Assembly: GCF_018320785.1 (NCBI RefSeq)
Contig: NC_054877.1
Coordinates: forward strand, 26,332,329-26,396,328
Length of the DNA stretch: 64,000 nt
DNA from: Cheilinus undulatus
Lineage: Eukaryota; Chordata; Actinopteri; Labriformes; Labridae
Reading direction: 5' to 3'
The position numbers and the translations under genes were made by a program. The notes under the pieces are model-generated. The model saw nothing but the letters and a program-made list of their open reading frames with translations, made no database searches and was not told the DNA's origin. Below are positions 49,011-62,097 of the stretch, piece by piece (positions within the stretch are counted from its first letter, which is position 1; each line of letters opens with the position of its first letter).

Positions 49011-50289
49011 TGAAACCGATGACTCTAGAGTTTTATTTATGCAGAAGCTGAACTAAAATGGATTTTGTACGTCATTACAACTGGAACAGAATATAATAGA
49101 TAAGCTCTGTGTCTGTGAGGCCAGTTCACATTAGGAAACAACTGAGGTGAATAATACATGATTGCATTTGGTTCCCACTAGAGGGTGTGAGGTGCCCAAG
49201 TTTTTGATAGGAGAGTAATGCTCAATGCAGACATCAGTAGAGAAAATAGTTAAATAAGATGAAGATAGTAAATGCTAAGGTGAAGTCTAAATAAGTAGAT
49301 ATTTCCAGAGAAAATAGCTGAACAACAACAAAAAATCTGACATGTATTTCACCAGGAAAACCTTAGTGAGATTTTCAAAAGAGTCCCAGCAAAGACCAGC
49401 AGCAGCCATACATACAAGCACAATAATGCATGAACTTAATAAATAGGCACATATTTGGCATATCAGAACATCTGCACTCAGATGTGTGCGCTCAAATCAT
49501 TCAGATCCTCCTAAAATCAACCAAGTTTGGGGTCTTGATGCATACAGCAAGAAAAGATTTTGAGACTGAAGTTGATAGGCTCCTGTGCTCTTATGACTGA
49601 TGTAGGTCAGAGGGTAGGAAAAAAGAAGACAGGGTTTCCCTGTAAATAAGAACCATGCCAGTGCTTTCCTCTTCACTGGAAAAAAACAGACCAACCAACA
49701 CGTTCGTACCACAAACACTGATGAGGGACGGGTTTGAAATTAGTGATGAACCTCAGAGCTGCATGACACAGTGTCCAGAGCATGTAAGCTCAGAAATGAA
49801 GTGTCAAAATATAGAACATCTCCATAATCAAGCACAGATGGATTAAAAAATGCAGGATTTTATTTTAAAATGAAGTTTCCGTTTAAACATTTTTTTCCAG
49901 CTGTATGATATAAGGTGTAAAAGATATATATTCATCAATTTAAATACTATAATAATTTTTACTTCAAAACAGCTTGATCCATGTTCCCTGAGATGTGAGG
50001 CTTGGAGGCATATTCAGTGATTTTTACAATGCTGAAATGTTAATTGTCACATGACTATTGTCCAAGTGGTGTACATCTGAGTGTAAGAACAACATAAACA
50101 AAGATTAATATAACACGATCAATAATAAGTATTGAGATAACTTTGGTTATGAATTGCCGCTATACAAACCAAGAATGATTGATTGATTTATTGATGAACC
50201 CTCTTTAGGGCCCTAAGGTGAACAGAGAAATAGAGGGAAGGGGTGGTAGGGAGGGTTGCGGAATACACGAATGAAAGGGTAAGAGATGG
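49011..50289. other. intergenic with dispersed repeat debris
   Basis: No gene seen. 50140-50190 ends AAGAATGATTGATTGATTTA, resembling the 3' tail of a fish L2-type element. 49330-49850 holds open frames without recognisable domains. Confidence 0.4.
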
Positions 50290-50529
50290 GCAGGTTTGAC
50301 TTTATAGAAACAAAGGGAGAGGCATGGTTGAGGTGTAGTCCTGCACCTAGAACTCTGCCATTTAGCATCCCATCGCTTGCACAGACCACACCATCAACAT
50401 AATGTGACTGGACAAGTATTTATTGATGATATTGGAATGAGTCTTTTCAAAAGTTTTGTGAGATGTTTGCTGGTGAAGGGGAAGTTTAGGGGATCCACTG
50501 TAGCTCTTGGACATTCCGAACCTCCAAAA

Positions 50530-53500
50530 CTCTCAATTACGTAGACGACAGGGTTGTATCGTCTGCAAACTGACTAATTGCCAGCTCAGTACCAAACACA
50601 TTAAGCTTTTTCCGGTTTTCACTGTTCTTTATCATTATAGCAAGCATTTCTGCTGCTGCTGCCCTGTCGGATTCCTTTTTGAATATTAAAACGGGACGAT
50701 GCTCCATGAGGTAGAGAAACACTGCTGTTAATATTTTTGTATAAAGCCTCTATGACACTCTTGAAATTATCTCCAAAACCAAAAGCCTCTAAAGTGTGGA
50801 AGATAAAGGAGTGTTCAATCATGTCAAAGGCTTTTTTGAAGTCAAGAAATAAAATAAAACCATTCTTACTGATTGTTTTACTGTAGTCTAGTGTATCCAG
50901 GCTAAGGCGAATATTATTATGAATGGATCGACCCTTTGAAAAGCCTGGCTGAGTTTCACTTACTATTTGGGATAAACCTTTTTTAAGTGAATTGTGTATG
51001 TATGAGCAAGTAACTTATAATCTGTATTCAAAAGTGTAATGGGTCTTAGATTGTCTAAGATTTTAGAGTTTTTTCCAGGTTTTGGAATTAATACGACTCC
51101 TTGTTTCATACTAGTAGGGAGAGAGCTTCAATTACCACTTTGTATAGAAATTCCCTTATATTATCCCAGAAGTGTTAATAGAAGTTTGCTGTCAGACCAT
51201 CAGAGCCAGGAGATATGTCCATATGTAAGCAATTGAGAGCATTATCCAGTTCTAAAGTTATCTAAAGTTATTTCTAAAGTTAACTGTAGGAATTTTATCT
51301 TTTATAGAGTCCAAAAAGGTTAAACAAACATTTTCAGAGTGTGATCTTTTATACAAATTGTTGTAAAAGCAGAAAATCTCATCAGAATTTGTTTTAGATC
51401 ATTGCATTCTTGATCATTGATAATCAGTTTAACTTAATTGCGTTCTTTTCTTGATGTCTTTTCTCTAGTTTGCAAAAATAGGAGGAATTGCATTCTCCTT
51501 CCTCGATCCATTTGGCCTTGAATCTTAAAAAGGCGCCCTTTGCTTTGTATGTAAAGATAGCATCAAATTTGTTTTGAAGATCTAAATTTTTCTGTTTATC
51601 CTCCTCTGTAAGGTTACTTTTATTTCAAAGTGTGTTTAACTCTTTGATTAAATCTTTTTCTTCTTTTCTGGCCACGATAGCCTTTACTATATGTTACTGA
51701 ATACTTTCTAACTCTGTATTTATAGAATTCAGATTTGCTTACATGATTGGATTTCAGGGTCTGTAAGCGATTCCTTCAACATGCCTCAGATGTTCTGACA
51801 ATAGTTCTCATCATTTAATAGACTGGAATTAAATTTCCAAAACCCCTTGTTATTTTCTTTAATATTAGTTGGTTTCAGTTCTAAATGAATTATGCTGTGA
51901 TCTGTTAGGGGTGAGGTGTCCACAGATACATTTGAAACATTTTGAGAGAAATTATATGAAAGTAGCCAATAATCGATTTTAGATTTGCATGTTCTGACTG
52001 GTTTAAACCAGGAGAACTGCTGCACTTCTGGATTCTTGACTCTCCATATATCGCTTGGAGTGAACGTGTTACAAAAATCTGTTATCATGTTGTTAAAGTG
52101 ATGCGAGTTAAATTTGGATGGACATCTGTCCTTTGGTAGGATAAAGATTTTTCATTTCAGAGGTAACAGCACTGATAGTTGTCATTAAATCCTTGTTCTG
52201 AGCGTTATTGTTGGAGCCATAAAGAATACAAAGAATGAAAAAGGCATCTCCAATATTCATAACTATTACTATCCAGTGACCGTTTGTGTCTATTTTGTGG
52301 GAAATAATTTTACCTGGGCATCTGTTGAACAGAACAGCAACACCCCCTGAGCGTGACAACCCATGGCTAAGTATTACTTTAATGGTCACTGACTGGACCA
52401 ATATTTAATATCATTTTCATTTGAACGGTTTTCTTGTAAAAAAGTGGCATGTACTTTCAGACCCTTGCAGAATAAAAAGACTGCTTTTCTTTTAACTTTG
52501 TTATGTAGACCTCTAGTATTCAAACTGTTGAAAGATAACTGAACCATTAACGGAGACATGACAATAGAGAAAAAATAAGCAAATGATACTTAAAAGCCCA
52601 AATAAAATAAAATAAACAAGCGCATAAACAACTTTGAGGTAACATTTGACTGAACATCGATTTAACAGTCATCATAACTGTGTGAGGTGTGAACTAAAGC
52701 ACCTGAGAAGTAGATGACATAACTCTACCTTATGTTAGGAGAGAGTCAACAAATTTATCAGACCATGAACACTTAGTTAACAGTTCTTGCACATAGCAGT
52801 GCAGCACCTGGAAGATGGGTGGGATTCTTCTATGGAACAGGAATAGGGCGATTGTTGATGAAGCCGATGGGTCTGTGGAAAAACGCTCTTTGGCCGAGCG
52901 CCTTGGCCTCCTTTATCTTCGACCACAGGGCATCCCGCGCTTCCTTGTCAGCTTTGGTGAGATCCTCGGTGAAGCAAATCCCCAGCTCCTTACATGCAGC
53001 ATGGTTTTTGGTAGCTTGCCAGATTGCATCCCGATGAAGCCTCATGGTGAACTGAACTATGATCTTATATTTTTTTCCTTCTAATTTTCCCCCAAGGCCA
53101 TAAGTAGAGTTGACGACGTCCTCCATTTTCTCTGACCACCGTGGCACAATTTTTGACAGAAGCTTGATGTGTTGTCTCTCACCTTGTCTTTCAGCCCATT
53201 GATGCGGAGATTTCAGCCCCTTTTGTATCTTTCACTTTCAAGCACACGCTTCTTTAGGTCATTATTTTCATCCATGACCACCAGCAGCTGTTTTTCCAAA
53301 GTTTTCACTTTCTCTTTGCAATCTTTTGTTTCTTGAAGGTTGAAGTCTAGGCTCTTTGCTATGTTAGCAATAGCAACAGCGTTCTCTTTTAGCTACGAAT
53401 GTAAGTCTTCAACCATGGATGTTACATTATTCACAGCCTTTAAAATGGCAGCATTTGTTACCTCATCATCAACAGGGTAATGCGGAGAGGGATGGTTGTT

Positions 53501-53820
53501 GTCTTACTTTCTCCTTCTGGTGGGGATTTTCGTTGGTGTCTGAAGGCTCCTCTTGTTGCTGGAGGAGCTAACGCTACTTTCCTTGCTTGAGCCATCGTCA
53601 TTAGCGTAATCGTGTTCAAGCAGCGTTTTGTCCATTACAGACAAATTGTGTGTGCTCAGGTCGCCATCTTGCCCCACCTCGGTGCACACTGCTTGCTCTC
53701 GCTCATGGATGACGTTGCCCGGAAAGGGCTCGTTGACAGCGTGGTAAAATTCTCTTGATTTAAACTGATTAATTGCAGGTGTGGTTATTTTTTGAGAGCT
53801 ATGCCAGGCTGAATTCATGG
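50530..53820 (-). repeat. L1-type LINE with ORF1 and a 3'-truncated ORF2
   Basis: Read right to left. ORF1 (53818 to about 52830) ends TKADKEARDALWSKIKEAKA and FHRPIGFINNRPIPVP, the C-terminal domain of fish L1 ORF1. ORF2 starts at 52559 (MSPLMVQLSFNSLNTRGL). It carries the APE endonuclease (SRSGGVAVLFNRCPGK, KSKIDYWLLS, PLTDHSIIHLELKP) and reverse transcriptase (IEHSFIFHTLEAFGFGDNF, then ISQFADDTTL with the catalytic FADD). Stops and frame changes interrupt both ORFs. Sequence after FADD is missing, so the element is cut at its 3' side. Confidence 0.85.
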
Positions 53821-54022
53821 AAGAAACTGTGGTTTTATGTGCCGACTTCCATAGGCTTCTTCAATGCTGTATAAAGCATGGCTTTGAGCGCGAAGATGGT
53901 GAGAGAAATCGAGGCTTGTTGGTGCTGGCCGGTGAAACACTGGATAAGGACAATGGACTTCATCCATCCTGGCTTCCATCCTGTGGGGAAGGCCAGGCAA
54001 ATTCATTTTTCAGGTGAGTACA

Positions 54023-54914
54023 CAGCAAAAACTGGAGTGTTGAATTCTCAGTGTTAAACATTTCAGTGTTGATTTCAACACTCAAAGTAATATTTTAACT
54101 CCATTCAGAGTAAATGGCCTTCAGTGTTGGAGTTATTTGGCAGTGTTAAATCAACCAGTGTTATTCCAACACTGTAGAGAGTTAGCTGATCCAAGCCCCA
54201 CCTACTGCAATTTCAAATCTGGGGGGCAGAGTTTTCCCATCATGCCTTAGTGCAGAGTGTTAAGCTGGGTTCAGATGTTTTAGATGATTAGCTGTGTTTA
54301 GATGTTGCCTGTTGTACAGGGGTCACTGCTGGGATTCACTTGCACATGTTTCTTGAATTATCTTGAGTTCCTATGTTTTTGATGCATAAACACTTTTGCA
54401 CCATGAGTGTAGTTGTCTTCTAGGTTGATCAAGTCTTGACTGTGGTGACAGTTTACTAATAACTGTGGTATTAGGGCAGATTGACACTTCTGAACAGACT
54501 TTGTCTTTATGTCTGCCTTGTATTTCCCTGAGCACTGTTCAAACTCTTCACAATGTGAGGTAGCAGTCAATATTGTCAAGTGTGTCTGATCACCAACACC
54601 CATTTTGTGGAACCTACATGTCTTGTGTCTTGTTATTATCAGGTTGGTGGAAGAGGTGCAGTTGCTGTCCACAGTATTTACACCTGCTGAAATTAATGTA
54701 ATATACTCCTTAGTGTAAATTTTTTAACACTGACGCCAGTGTGGAGTATTTTCAACACTACTCAGTGTTCACCAGTGTAGATTTTTGACACCATACAGTG
54801 TTGTAGTAACACTGGTTCAGTGTAAAAAAAAAAGTTAAATTAACACTCAAAAGAGTGGACACATATACACACTTTTCAAGTGTTTGATTTAACACTGAAA
54901 GTGTTTGCTGTGAG
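54023..54914. mobile_element. TIR family C, copy 2 (non-autonomous DNA element)
   Basis: The left end CACAGCAAAAACTGGAGTG is mirrored by TTTAACACTGAAAGTGTTTG plus CTGTG at the right. Subterminal regions are packed with AACACT/AGTGTT words on both sides. A TGAGTA stands at 54013-54018 and at 54918-54923, a possible target duplication. No transposase frame. Copy 1 is at 45908. Confidence 0.65.
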
Positions 54915-54989
54915 TGTTGAGTATGATGGCATGTTGCTTTTGAGGTTGTGTTCTTGCACTTACTGTACTACTACTGTTCTGGAATACAA

Positions 54990-56046
54990 GAACAAGGGGA
55001 GGAGATTGGCAGGTTTGAATTTATACAACGCAGGAAGAGGCATGGTTGAGGTGTGGTCCTGCTTCTGAATCCTTGCTCCATCCAAGTTTCACAATGGTTT
55101 AGATTATATTTAGGAAAAACCTCACTATGGACTAACTGGCGCATCATTTGATTGACAGATAGCTCGATATGCAGAAGCTACATTTCTGTCAACCAGAATG
55201 CTAGCTAGCTAGCTGACAGGAAGTCTAGCTTAGTGGGCGATCGTTAGGTTGATCCAAAGTTCAGTTGAGACAGCGATTTCAACATGGAAGCCGTCACGTT
55301 TGGCTTCAAGAGCTGTTTGAGTCCGCCTATTGTAAGCAGACGGCTGACATCACACAGGGTTTGTCTAATTCTTTCTACAGTTTATGGTTGTAGCTAGTAG
55401 AGAGCTTGATGTGGGGTGGGTGCTGAGCAGTATAGCACTGCATCATCATCATACAGTATAAAGGAAATTTGCAATGAGCATATTTTGATTTATGTAAAAA
55501 GCAAAAAAAAAAAAATGTTTTAAATTAATTTGTGCTAGATGACATGTTAATGCCAAAACAACAGGAAATAAATACCTAAGAAAAATATGGAATACTTCCA
55601 TTCTCACTGCTTGGCACTTTATTTTTAAATAACTGCATTTGGCTCAATATTTGATCATGATTTGATTTTCTTGATCATAATTTACTGGGCCTACCCACTT
55701 TGTACTATGGCCCCATGATACTTTGCGTGAAATGTACGTGCTGCATAGAAATTAGATGCTAATCCTGGTTACCAGAGCAAGCTTTAACATTTCTCTTTTT
55801 AGTTTGTCTGGTTGCTAAAATTATTTTTTCACTATCTAGTCTATCTTTAATTGTGTGAACTGTATTTATATAGTTTATATATCAACTCTTCAGGTTGGTA
55901 AATGTTAAATTCTGTATCAAAGATGACCAATGAATACATTTGAAGAGTAGGGCTGCCCTTATTGTTTATTTTGTTATCGATTAATCTACTGATTATTTTG
56001 GAGGTGAATACACTGTTTTTTAATGCAATGAAAGTGGTTACACATA
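54990..56046. other. intergenic
   Basis: 54985-55070 repeats, diverged, the sequence at 50275-50350 (both carry GGCATGGTTGAGGTGT). The remainder shows no gene or clear repeat. Confidence 0.4.
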
Positions 56047-56597
56047 CAGTGCTTAACAAATTTTTTAGACCACCACCCAAAGTAAGGTTTATGCCACAGC
56101 TGCCTTAAATTAACAGCATTGGTAATTACCAAAATCATTTTTTATGTTTCTGCAATGGTTAATACACCAATATGTAGAAGCTCTTTAACCCAAATGATAT
56201 TTTTAATGCTTAAATATAATTATTATTGTTATCTGTGAATTTTCAAATTGAATGATTTACAAAAAAAACCCCTGAAAAAATAGTAAAACACATTATTATA
56301 TCTTGATTAATATGTCAAATTATAGTTATTTACTTGCATTCCTGAACAGAAAAAAAATAGTTTTAATGGTTGAATGTTATGCTTGATTGATTTCTGACTT
56401 CTCAGAGAAGCCCAGTGAGCCGGCTCAAATTTGGGTATAAAAAGGTCAATTCAGTTTGAAATTCCTCATTCCTGTTCAAAATAGTAAAACGTGGAGAGCT
56501 CACTGAAAATGAAAGAGTCCGCATTAAAGCACTTCATGATGCAGCTGTGGCATAAACCTTACTGTGGGTGGTGGTCTAATAAATTTGTTAAGCACTG
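56047..56597 (-). mobile_element. TIR element family A, copy 3, with homogenised ends
   Basis: Reverse orientation relative to copies 1 and 2. Both ends run ~50 bp inward as the same sequence: CAGTGCTTAACAAATTT, GACCACC and GTAAGGTTTATGCCACAGCT. In copies 1 and 2 the two ends differ beyond ~28 bp. Non-coding. Confidence 0.85.
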
Positions 56598-58480
56598 TTT
56601 ATCAAAATTCAAAAGCTTTTTAATTTAAATCATGTTTTATTCTTCCCTTTGAAATAAATAGGCATGACAAGTCAACACTGAATGTATGGATAGCTCAGCA
56701 AACAGTAGACAGCTCTATTTAAAAGGTTCACATCTCTGATGCATTCAGGCAGTGAACAGCATGTTTAAAACACTGTTGTAAAAGACAGAAGTAACTTTGT
56801 CTAGTTATTATCAACACAAACAGAGCAAAAGGTACTATGCATTAGAAAATATGATATATACATTTTCAGCCTATAATAACATTCAGCTAGATGCTTGGTC
56901 TAACAACAATGAAGCTATACTTAATAAACTGGAGATTTAATCTTCTCAAAATAACCATTGTTGACACTAAATCACTTTTGTAAACTACTGTAAGAAATGC
57001 TTTTTTTTTTTTGCTATTATCATTACTGTACTGGAAGTTCCAGCCACATTTGTAGCTAGTGTAGACCCCCCAGGAATAAGGTGGACAGTGTACATCAACA
57101 CTGATGCTATGGGAAAAAAGTAGAAGTTAAATCCAGTGGTGTAGAGGTACCTACAAATTTGGGTGTTCCCTTAATTTACCCCCCACATATTTTTTAAGCC
57201 TGTTTAAGTGCTGGTTCCCATCCTATTTTCCTTTGCGCTCCTGCTACTTGTGTCTGAGAAGAGCTGAACCCTTCCAAGACCCACAGGAAAAAAGTGAAAC
57301 CTCATCAACATTGATTTGAATTGTTTCACTGATAAAAGCCCAAGCAAACTACGCCTACACATTTTTCCTACCAAACTCTCTTGATAGAAACAATTTGATA
57401 AGTAATTTTTCATGATTTCTGTCAGTTTATGCCAATCTAGTTTTAAAAACCTCTGAGCAGACAAAGCCTTGTGCTGTCCCTGATACCTTTGCAGCCCTCT
57501 GGGGGGGGGGGGGTCACAGAACGCAGGTTGGGAACCAATGCTGTAAAGGATAATCACCCTGTGTTAAAGACAAAGACATGTAAAAACATCTTTTATATAT
57601 AGTCAACTTTAAATGGGCCTTTAGTATTTTCAAATTGTCACTGAACTTCTGCTTTAGGAAGAACTGTTGCCTTTTCAGTTCACAATTTATTCCTCAGTAG
57701 TGTTGGGGGTAATACCTTAAAAAGCATTGCACTAGTTTACTCTGATTACTTTTTTGTTGCCTCTGCCATCCGATGATTGAGAGAAAGAGTAATGAGTGTG
57801 TATACTCTATATGTCCTCATATACTCTGTACTACACTGGTGGTTAAATCACTGTACACATCATCTACACACTAAAGGCAGCGTTGAAGGTGATCCAAACT
57901 CAAAGGAACATGAAAACTGATATTGTTTAATAAAAAAAAATCACCAGAGGTAAATACAAGTAAAAATGATTCCCCATTGACGTTACATAGCCAGTACAAC
58001 AGATTAGCCGCCTTGGCACCGAGCTAGGAGGATAACCTTCTGCAGCACTGAGAGGTGAATGTACTATAAATTATACTCTGCTGTAGCCACACATTGAAGT
58101 GAAAAATAGCTTTGACTTTTACAAATGTTTTATCTGATTAGACCCTTAACTGTCAGGAGACCACTCCAGACTAAAAAATATTATTAACTCAGTTCACTGT
58201 GCAGAGCAACAAAACATCTTCAGGGTAAATTTCTTATTTTGTCTCTCAACAAGGCTACAAAGGCATCTATATGTTGAGATGTATTTTTTAAAGAGTTGGG
58301 GGACAATAAATGACATCGTTTTGAAACATAACAATTACAAGATGGGTTGCATCTTTAAAAACAAAGACGCTTTTTTTTTTTAACCTTAAATAGAATATTA
58401 GATTACTGGAAATCTTTACAAAATTTAAAGATAGTTATTTCACTTACAAATTATGCTTTTTCAACAAACTGATTAGGGTG
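56598..58480. other. intergenic with hAT-like debris and a G-run
   Basis: 57040-57560 resembles an eroded hAT-type element; its right part reads GGTCACAGAACGCAGGTTGG then GAACCAATGCTGTA. A 14-bp G-run is at about 57499-57512. No gene seen. Confidence 0.4.
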
Positions 58481-58489
58481 TGACACCAT

Positions 58490-58700
58490 GACTTTCCAAT
58501 ACTGAACTTTTTCACAATATTCTAATTTTTTGAGACACTGAATTTTGTGTTTTCATTATCTGTAAGACATAATCATCAACATTTCAAGAAAAAAAGGCCT
58601 GGAATATTTCACTCTATGTGTAATGAGTCTATATGGGTTTCTCTTTCTGAAATGAGTGACAAAAAATAGTGAACTTTTTCATGATATTCTAATTTTTAGA
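58490..58700. repeat. Tc1/mariner-type 3' end fragment
   Basis: AACTTTTTCACAATATTCTA at 58505 and AACTTTTTCATGATATTCTA at 58673 bracket a segment (CATAATCATCAACATTTCAA and so on) typical of the 3' end of a widespread fish Tc1-like family. Confidence 0.5.
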
Positions 58701-59260
58701 GATGTATATGTACATCTGGAAAAGCTCCCATAGAAAGCGTTTGGGAAGGCAGTACTTTGCTTCAGCAGTAGCAGCCATTGTATTCACTGGCTTACAGAAC
58801 AACTCAACCCACCCGCAACAATCACAAACTCATGCTGAGGCAGGTTGGGAAAGAGCAAAAACTTATTTTGTTATGAAAAAAACTTTCAATGTTGTTCTTT
58901 GCTCTTTATTTAACACAGAAATGTGGTCCACTTCTGATAAAACTGCCACTCTACAATAGCTACATCCAAGCTGACTGTAACACTTGCAGAAGCCATTTCT
59001 AAACCCCACCCTTAGTGACCACCTCATTCTCCTCACATGACACTGATTGGTCTAAACCATGTTTGGTACAGCACAAACATTGTGGACTGGAGCTTTTCAA
59101 GATGGATTTGCCTGATGACAGAGATGGAGTCTGGCAAATTTATCTGCTTTGCAAGTTTACTCTCGCGGCCCATCTCCAGTAACTCTGGGGCCCAGCAGAG
59201 GGCCGCAGCCCACACTTTGGGAGGCATTGCTTTAGCTGGTTCCAAGTCCACTGTCAGAGC
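58700..59260. repeat. repeat family B copy 3 and adjacent hAT-like fragment
   Basis: 58885-59010 shares TGTTCTTTGCTC, AGAAATGTGG and TCTGATAAAACTG with family B copies. 59160-59245 carries GGGCCGCAGCCCACACTTTG then GGAGGCATTGCT, the terminal type of fish hAT elements. Confidence 0.45.
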
Positions 59261-59672
59261 TGCTTAGCCTCACGTCAAGAAAATCCAAATAAATAGTTAC
59301 TCTGAATGAGATAGTTTAATAGTTTGTTGGGCTGGATCTTGACAAACAAAGATCACCTTTCTGCTAATTTGATCATGTTTATGTCTTACAACAAGATTTA
59401 AGTATTTTATTTTTTTGTTTTTTCAAGCCAAAAGTCAAACGCAAAGGTTTCATTAATTGAGAATAAATTAAATTTGTATTCTGGCATATTTTAAAGGTAT
59501 TTATTATTAAGGGCAGATGCTATATTTTATGAATATTTTCAGCTTAAGATGAGTGTAACAGTGAAAGTTGTGAAGGAGGAAAGCCCAGAATCACATCCCC
59601 ATGTACTGGTGAAAAACATCAATTTACCACAAAATTTCCACCTTATTTAAGCTGCTGTCCATGATGATGTTA

Positions 59673-59712
59673 GTGTGTGTGTGTGTGTGTGGGTGTGTGT
59701 ATGTGTGTTAAA
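59673..59712 (+). repeat. (GT)n microsatellite
   Basis: About 40 bp of GT dinucleotides with two interruptions. A CA-rich stretch follows at 59970-60090. Confidence 0.8.
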
Positions 59713-59719
59713 ATTGTAC

Positions 59720-60800
59720 TTTGTTTGTTTATAGGCCTATCTGTGGATATGTGTGTGTGTTGGTGCATTTATGTTTTTTCCTCTGCTCAGTGTGAAAATA
59801 TAAATAACTACCTTGGCGGTGTGTGCAGTGTAATCTGTTCCCAGCAGGCTGGATTCCCACTGTGAGAAAGACAGTATATTGTTCCTGCAGCAGCACAGAT
59901 AACAACTCATTAGCATACTGAATCATTTGGCTGCAAGAGCCACTCTGCCACCCATCTGCACTGAGCTGATAAACACACACGCACAGATCCATGCAGAACA
60001 AGCACACACACTGACTAAAGCCTGCTCTCACAAACACACAAACATGAACACGGCAACAATCCTCCTCTCCAATCCCTCACACACACACTCCCTGGATCCC
60101 CTCTCTCTCTCTTTTCTGTGTTTTTGGAGAGGCGGGAACACTGAAGCAGGTAAATGTTTGGCAGGCATTAACCCCAAGAGTTGCTCAGTCGGCCCTCGCT
60201 CAGGAGGGGCCTCCAAACACCTGGATGTCTCTGATGCTCTCTGGAAGCAGTAAGACTTTTTCAGAAGGAGCTGATGTTGCTGCTGTAGTGGTGCTGGAGT
60301 TATGGAACACGGGCATCAAAAAAGTGCTATTCAACTCTGTTAATTTCATCTAAATTGCCACAGGCTGCTGAACATAACTTTCTGATTGCGTAAGTGAATA
60401 ACTTGCAGGCTGTTCGGCTGTGCACAGACACAACAGTGTGCAAACGAGTGCAACGGAGGCTGTCCAAACCACTTTCACAATGGCAGGATATCCTGCAGGT
60501 CACCGAGACACGTTAACCTCTGCAGGAAGTCGTCACTTGTTGGGGAGGAAGTGAGGATTCCAGCGTTCATTGGGGGAATTTCATGAGGAGGTGTGCGGTT
60601 TTACTTTTTGTACTGATAAAATGGAAAACAGTTGTGCCATTTCTGCCTTGAGGAATTTGTCAACTAGATCTGTAAATAGCGTCAAAGTAAATTAACATAA
60701 TGTGATGTAATGTGACAAAAAAGTAAATGTCTTCAATTTGATCTTCTGAATTAAACTGACAACATGCTTGAGTAAAATCAAATACCAGGCTTTTCTCTGC
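59720..60800. other. intergenic, downstream of tal1
   Basis: CA/TG-rich but otherwise unremarkable. No gene seen. Confidence 0.4.
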
Positions 60801-60805
60801 GTGTT

Positions 60806-62097
60806 TTATTCAGGGATTTTGTATAAAATTCATCGCTTTAACATTGGATATATTTATAGATACAGCTATCATACAACAAATATGTCATTACCAAACGTAC
60901 AATGTCCCTTTACTGCAATTCATAAAATACCATAGTTACCAAAGGTACCAATATAGGCTACGAGGTCCTGCTGAAAAGGCAGAAGAACCAACAACAGAGC
61001 AATACACGACTGCGTTTGTGAAAAACTGCTGGTGTTGTTATGATATTCACACTGCGGGTGTGTTGAGTGTCTGCATGTGTTTGTGTGAAATGTGGCAATG
61101 AAGGGATTTATTCATGTACCTTACTAAACTACAACTGCATTACAGTTAAAAAAACACTGAAACATTCATATCAAAAGGACTGCATGAGTCACGTCATGAT
61201 AACATATGACTCATACTTTGTACACTTTAAGAAACACTGCGTGTCTTGTACCTCCTCAACTGTGTTGCCTTCATATTTGGTGTCTTTTTCACCACCAAAG
61301 TGTAACAGCAGTAAATGGTACCACATTGGATGTACTAGTTCTTAATGTCTCTCATTTTCGTGTCTCCTATAAGACCTTTTTTTCCTTGTAAACCCATTGA
61401 CAAACACACTAAAGTACATCTTGAACCACACGATTGAACTCCAGTCACTGTTGTTACATTGCGCAGTGGAAATATGATGCTATTTACAATACATACGCAG
61501 CTGCATGGGTACAATAGAGTCCATTCGGATCATTTACAGCCTCAAACTGAGGCTGGCTTACATTTGTGTCGTTATTGTAAGAAATTGATTTAGATGGTGA
61601 TCAATCTCAGGGTTTATTTATTGATTTTCAATTCGTCTTTGAAGCAAACTGTATTTATTCTGTCTGCACCACACTCTAATCAATAATACCATTAGTGTAT
61701 CATTGGTCAAAATATTAGTATATCTTTAACAAGTATCTTGTGAGGGATTTTTTTTGTTTGGTTTAAACTTTTCTTCTTCATGTGTTTCTACTTCTTTTTT
61801 TTGCATTTGTGTCTCCCATTTTGGGGGATGCTAAAAACAGAAAATTTCAACCTCATTTCAGTCAAAGACATGCAAAATTTACAAGTCTGTAGTGAGATCA
61901 AATTCAACCAATCATCGAGCAACCAATCATACGGTGTATTTTGGAGACCGAGCATACTCATGATCCATTCTGAACCCTTTTTTCTCTTTCCTTGACTGAT
62001 ACCTCAAAGCTAACAGTTCCTGAGTGTATCCTCATCTCTTTTTGTCCATCTCATAGTCCTCTTTCAGTCTCAGGTTTTGTGTTTTTTGGCATCAGCA
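60806..62097 (-). other. probable tal1 3' UTR with poly(A) signal
   Basis: On the minus strand AATAAA lies at about 60805-60810 (TTTATT on +). No other gene is visible between it and the tal1 stop codon, giving a UTR of about 1.3 kb. Confidence 0.5.

Noticed and set aside
52815-53084. + strand frames of 72-89 codons
   Set aside because: Antisense to the L1 ORF1 C-terminal region.
59037-59267. Short frames on both strands at 59.0-59.3 kb
   Set aside because: They lie in a hAT-like repeat fragment and show no domain.
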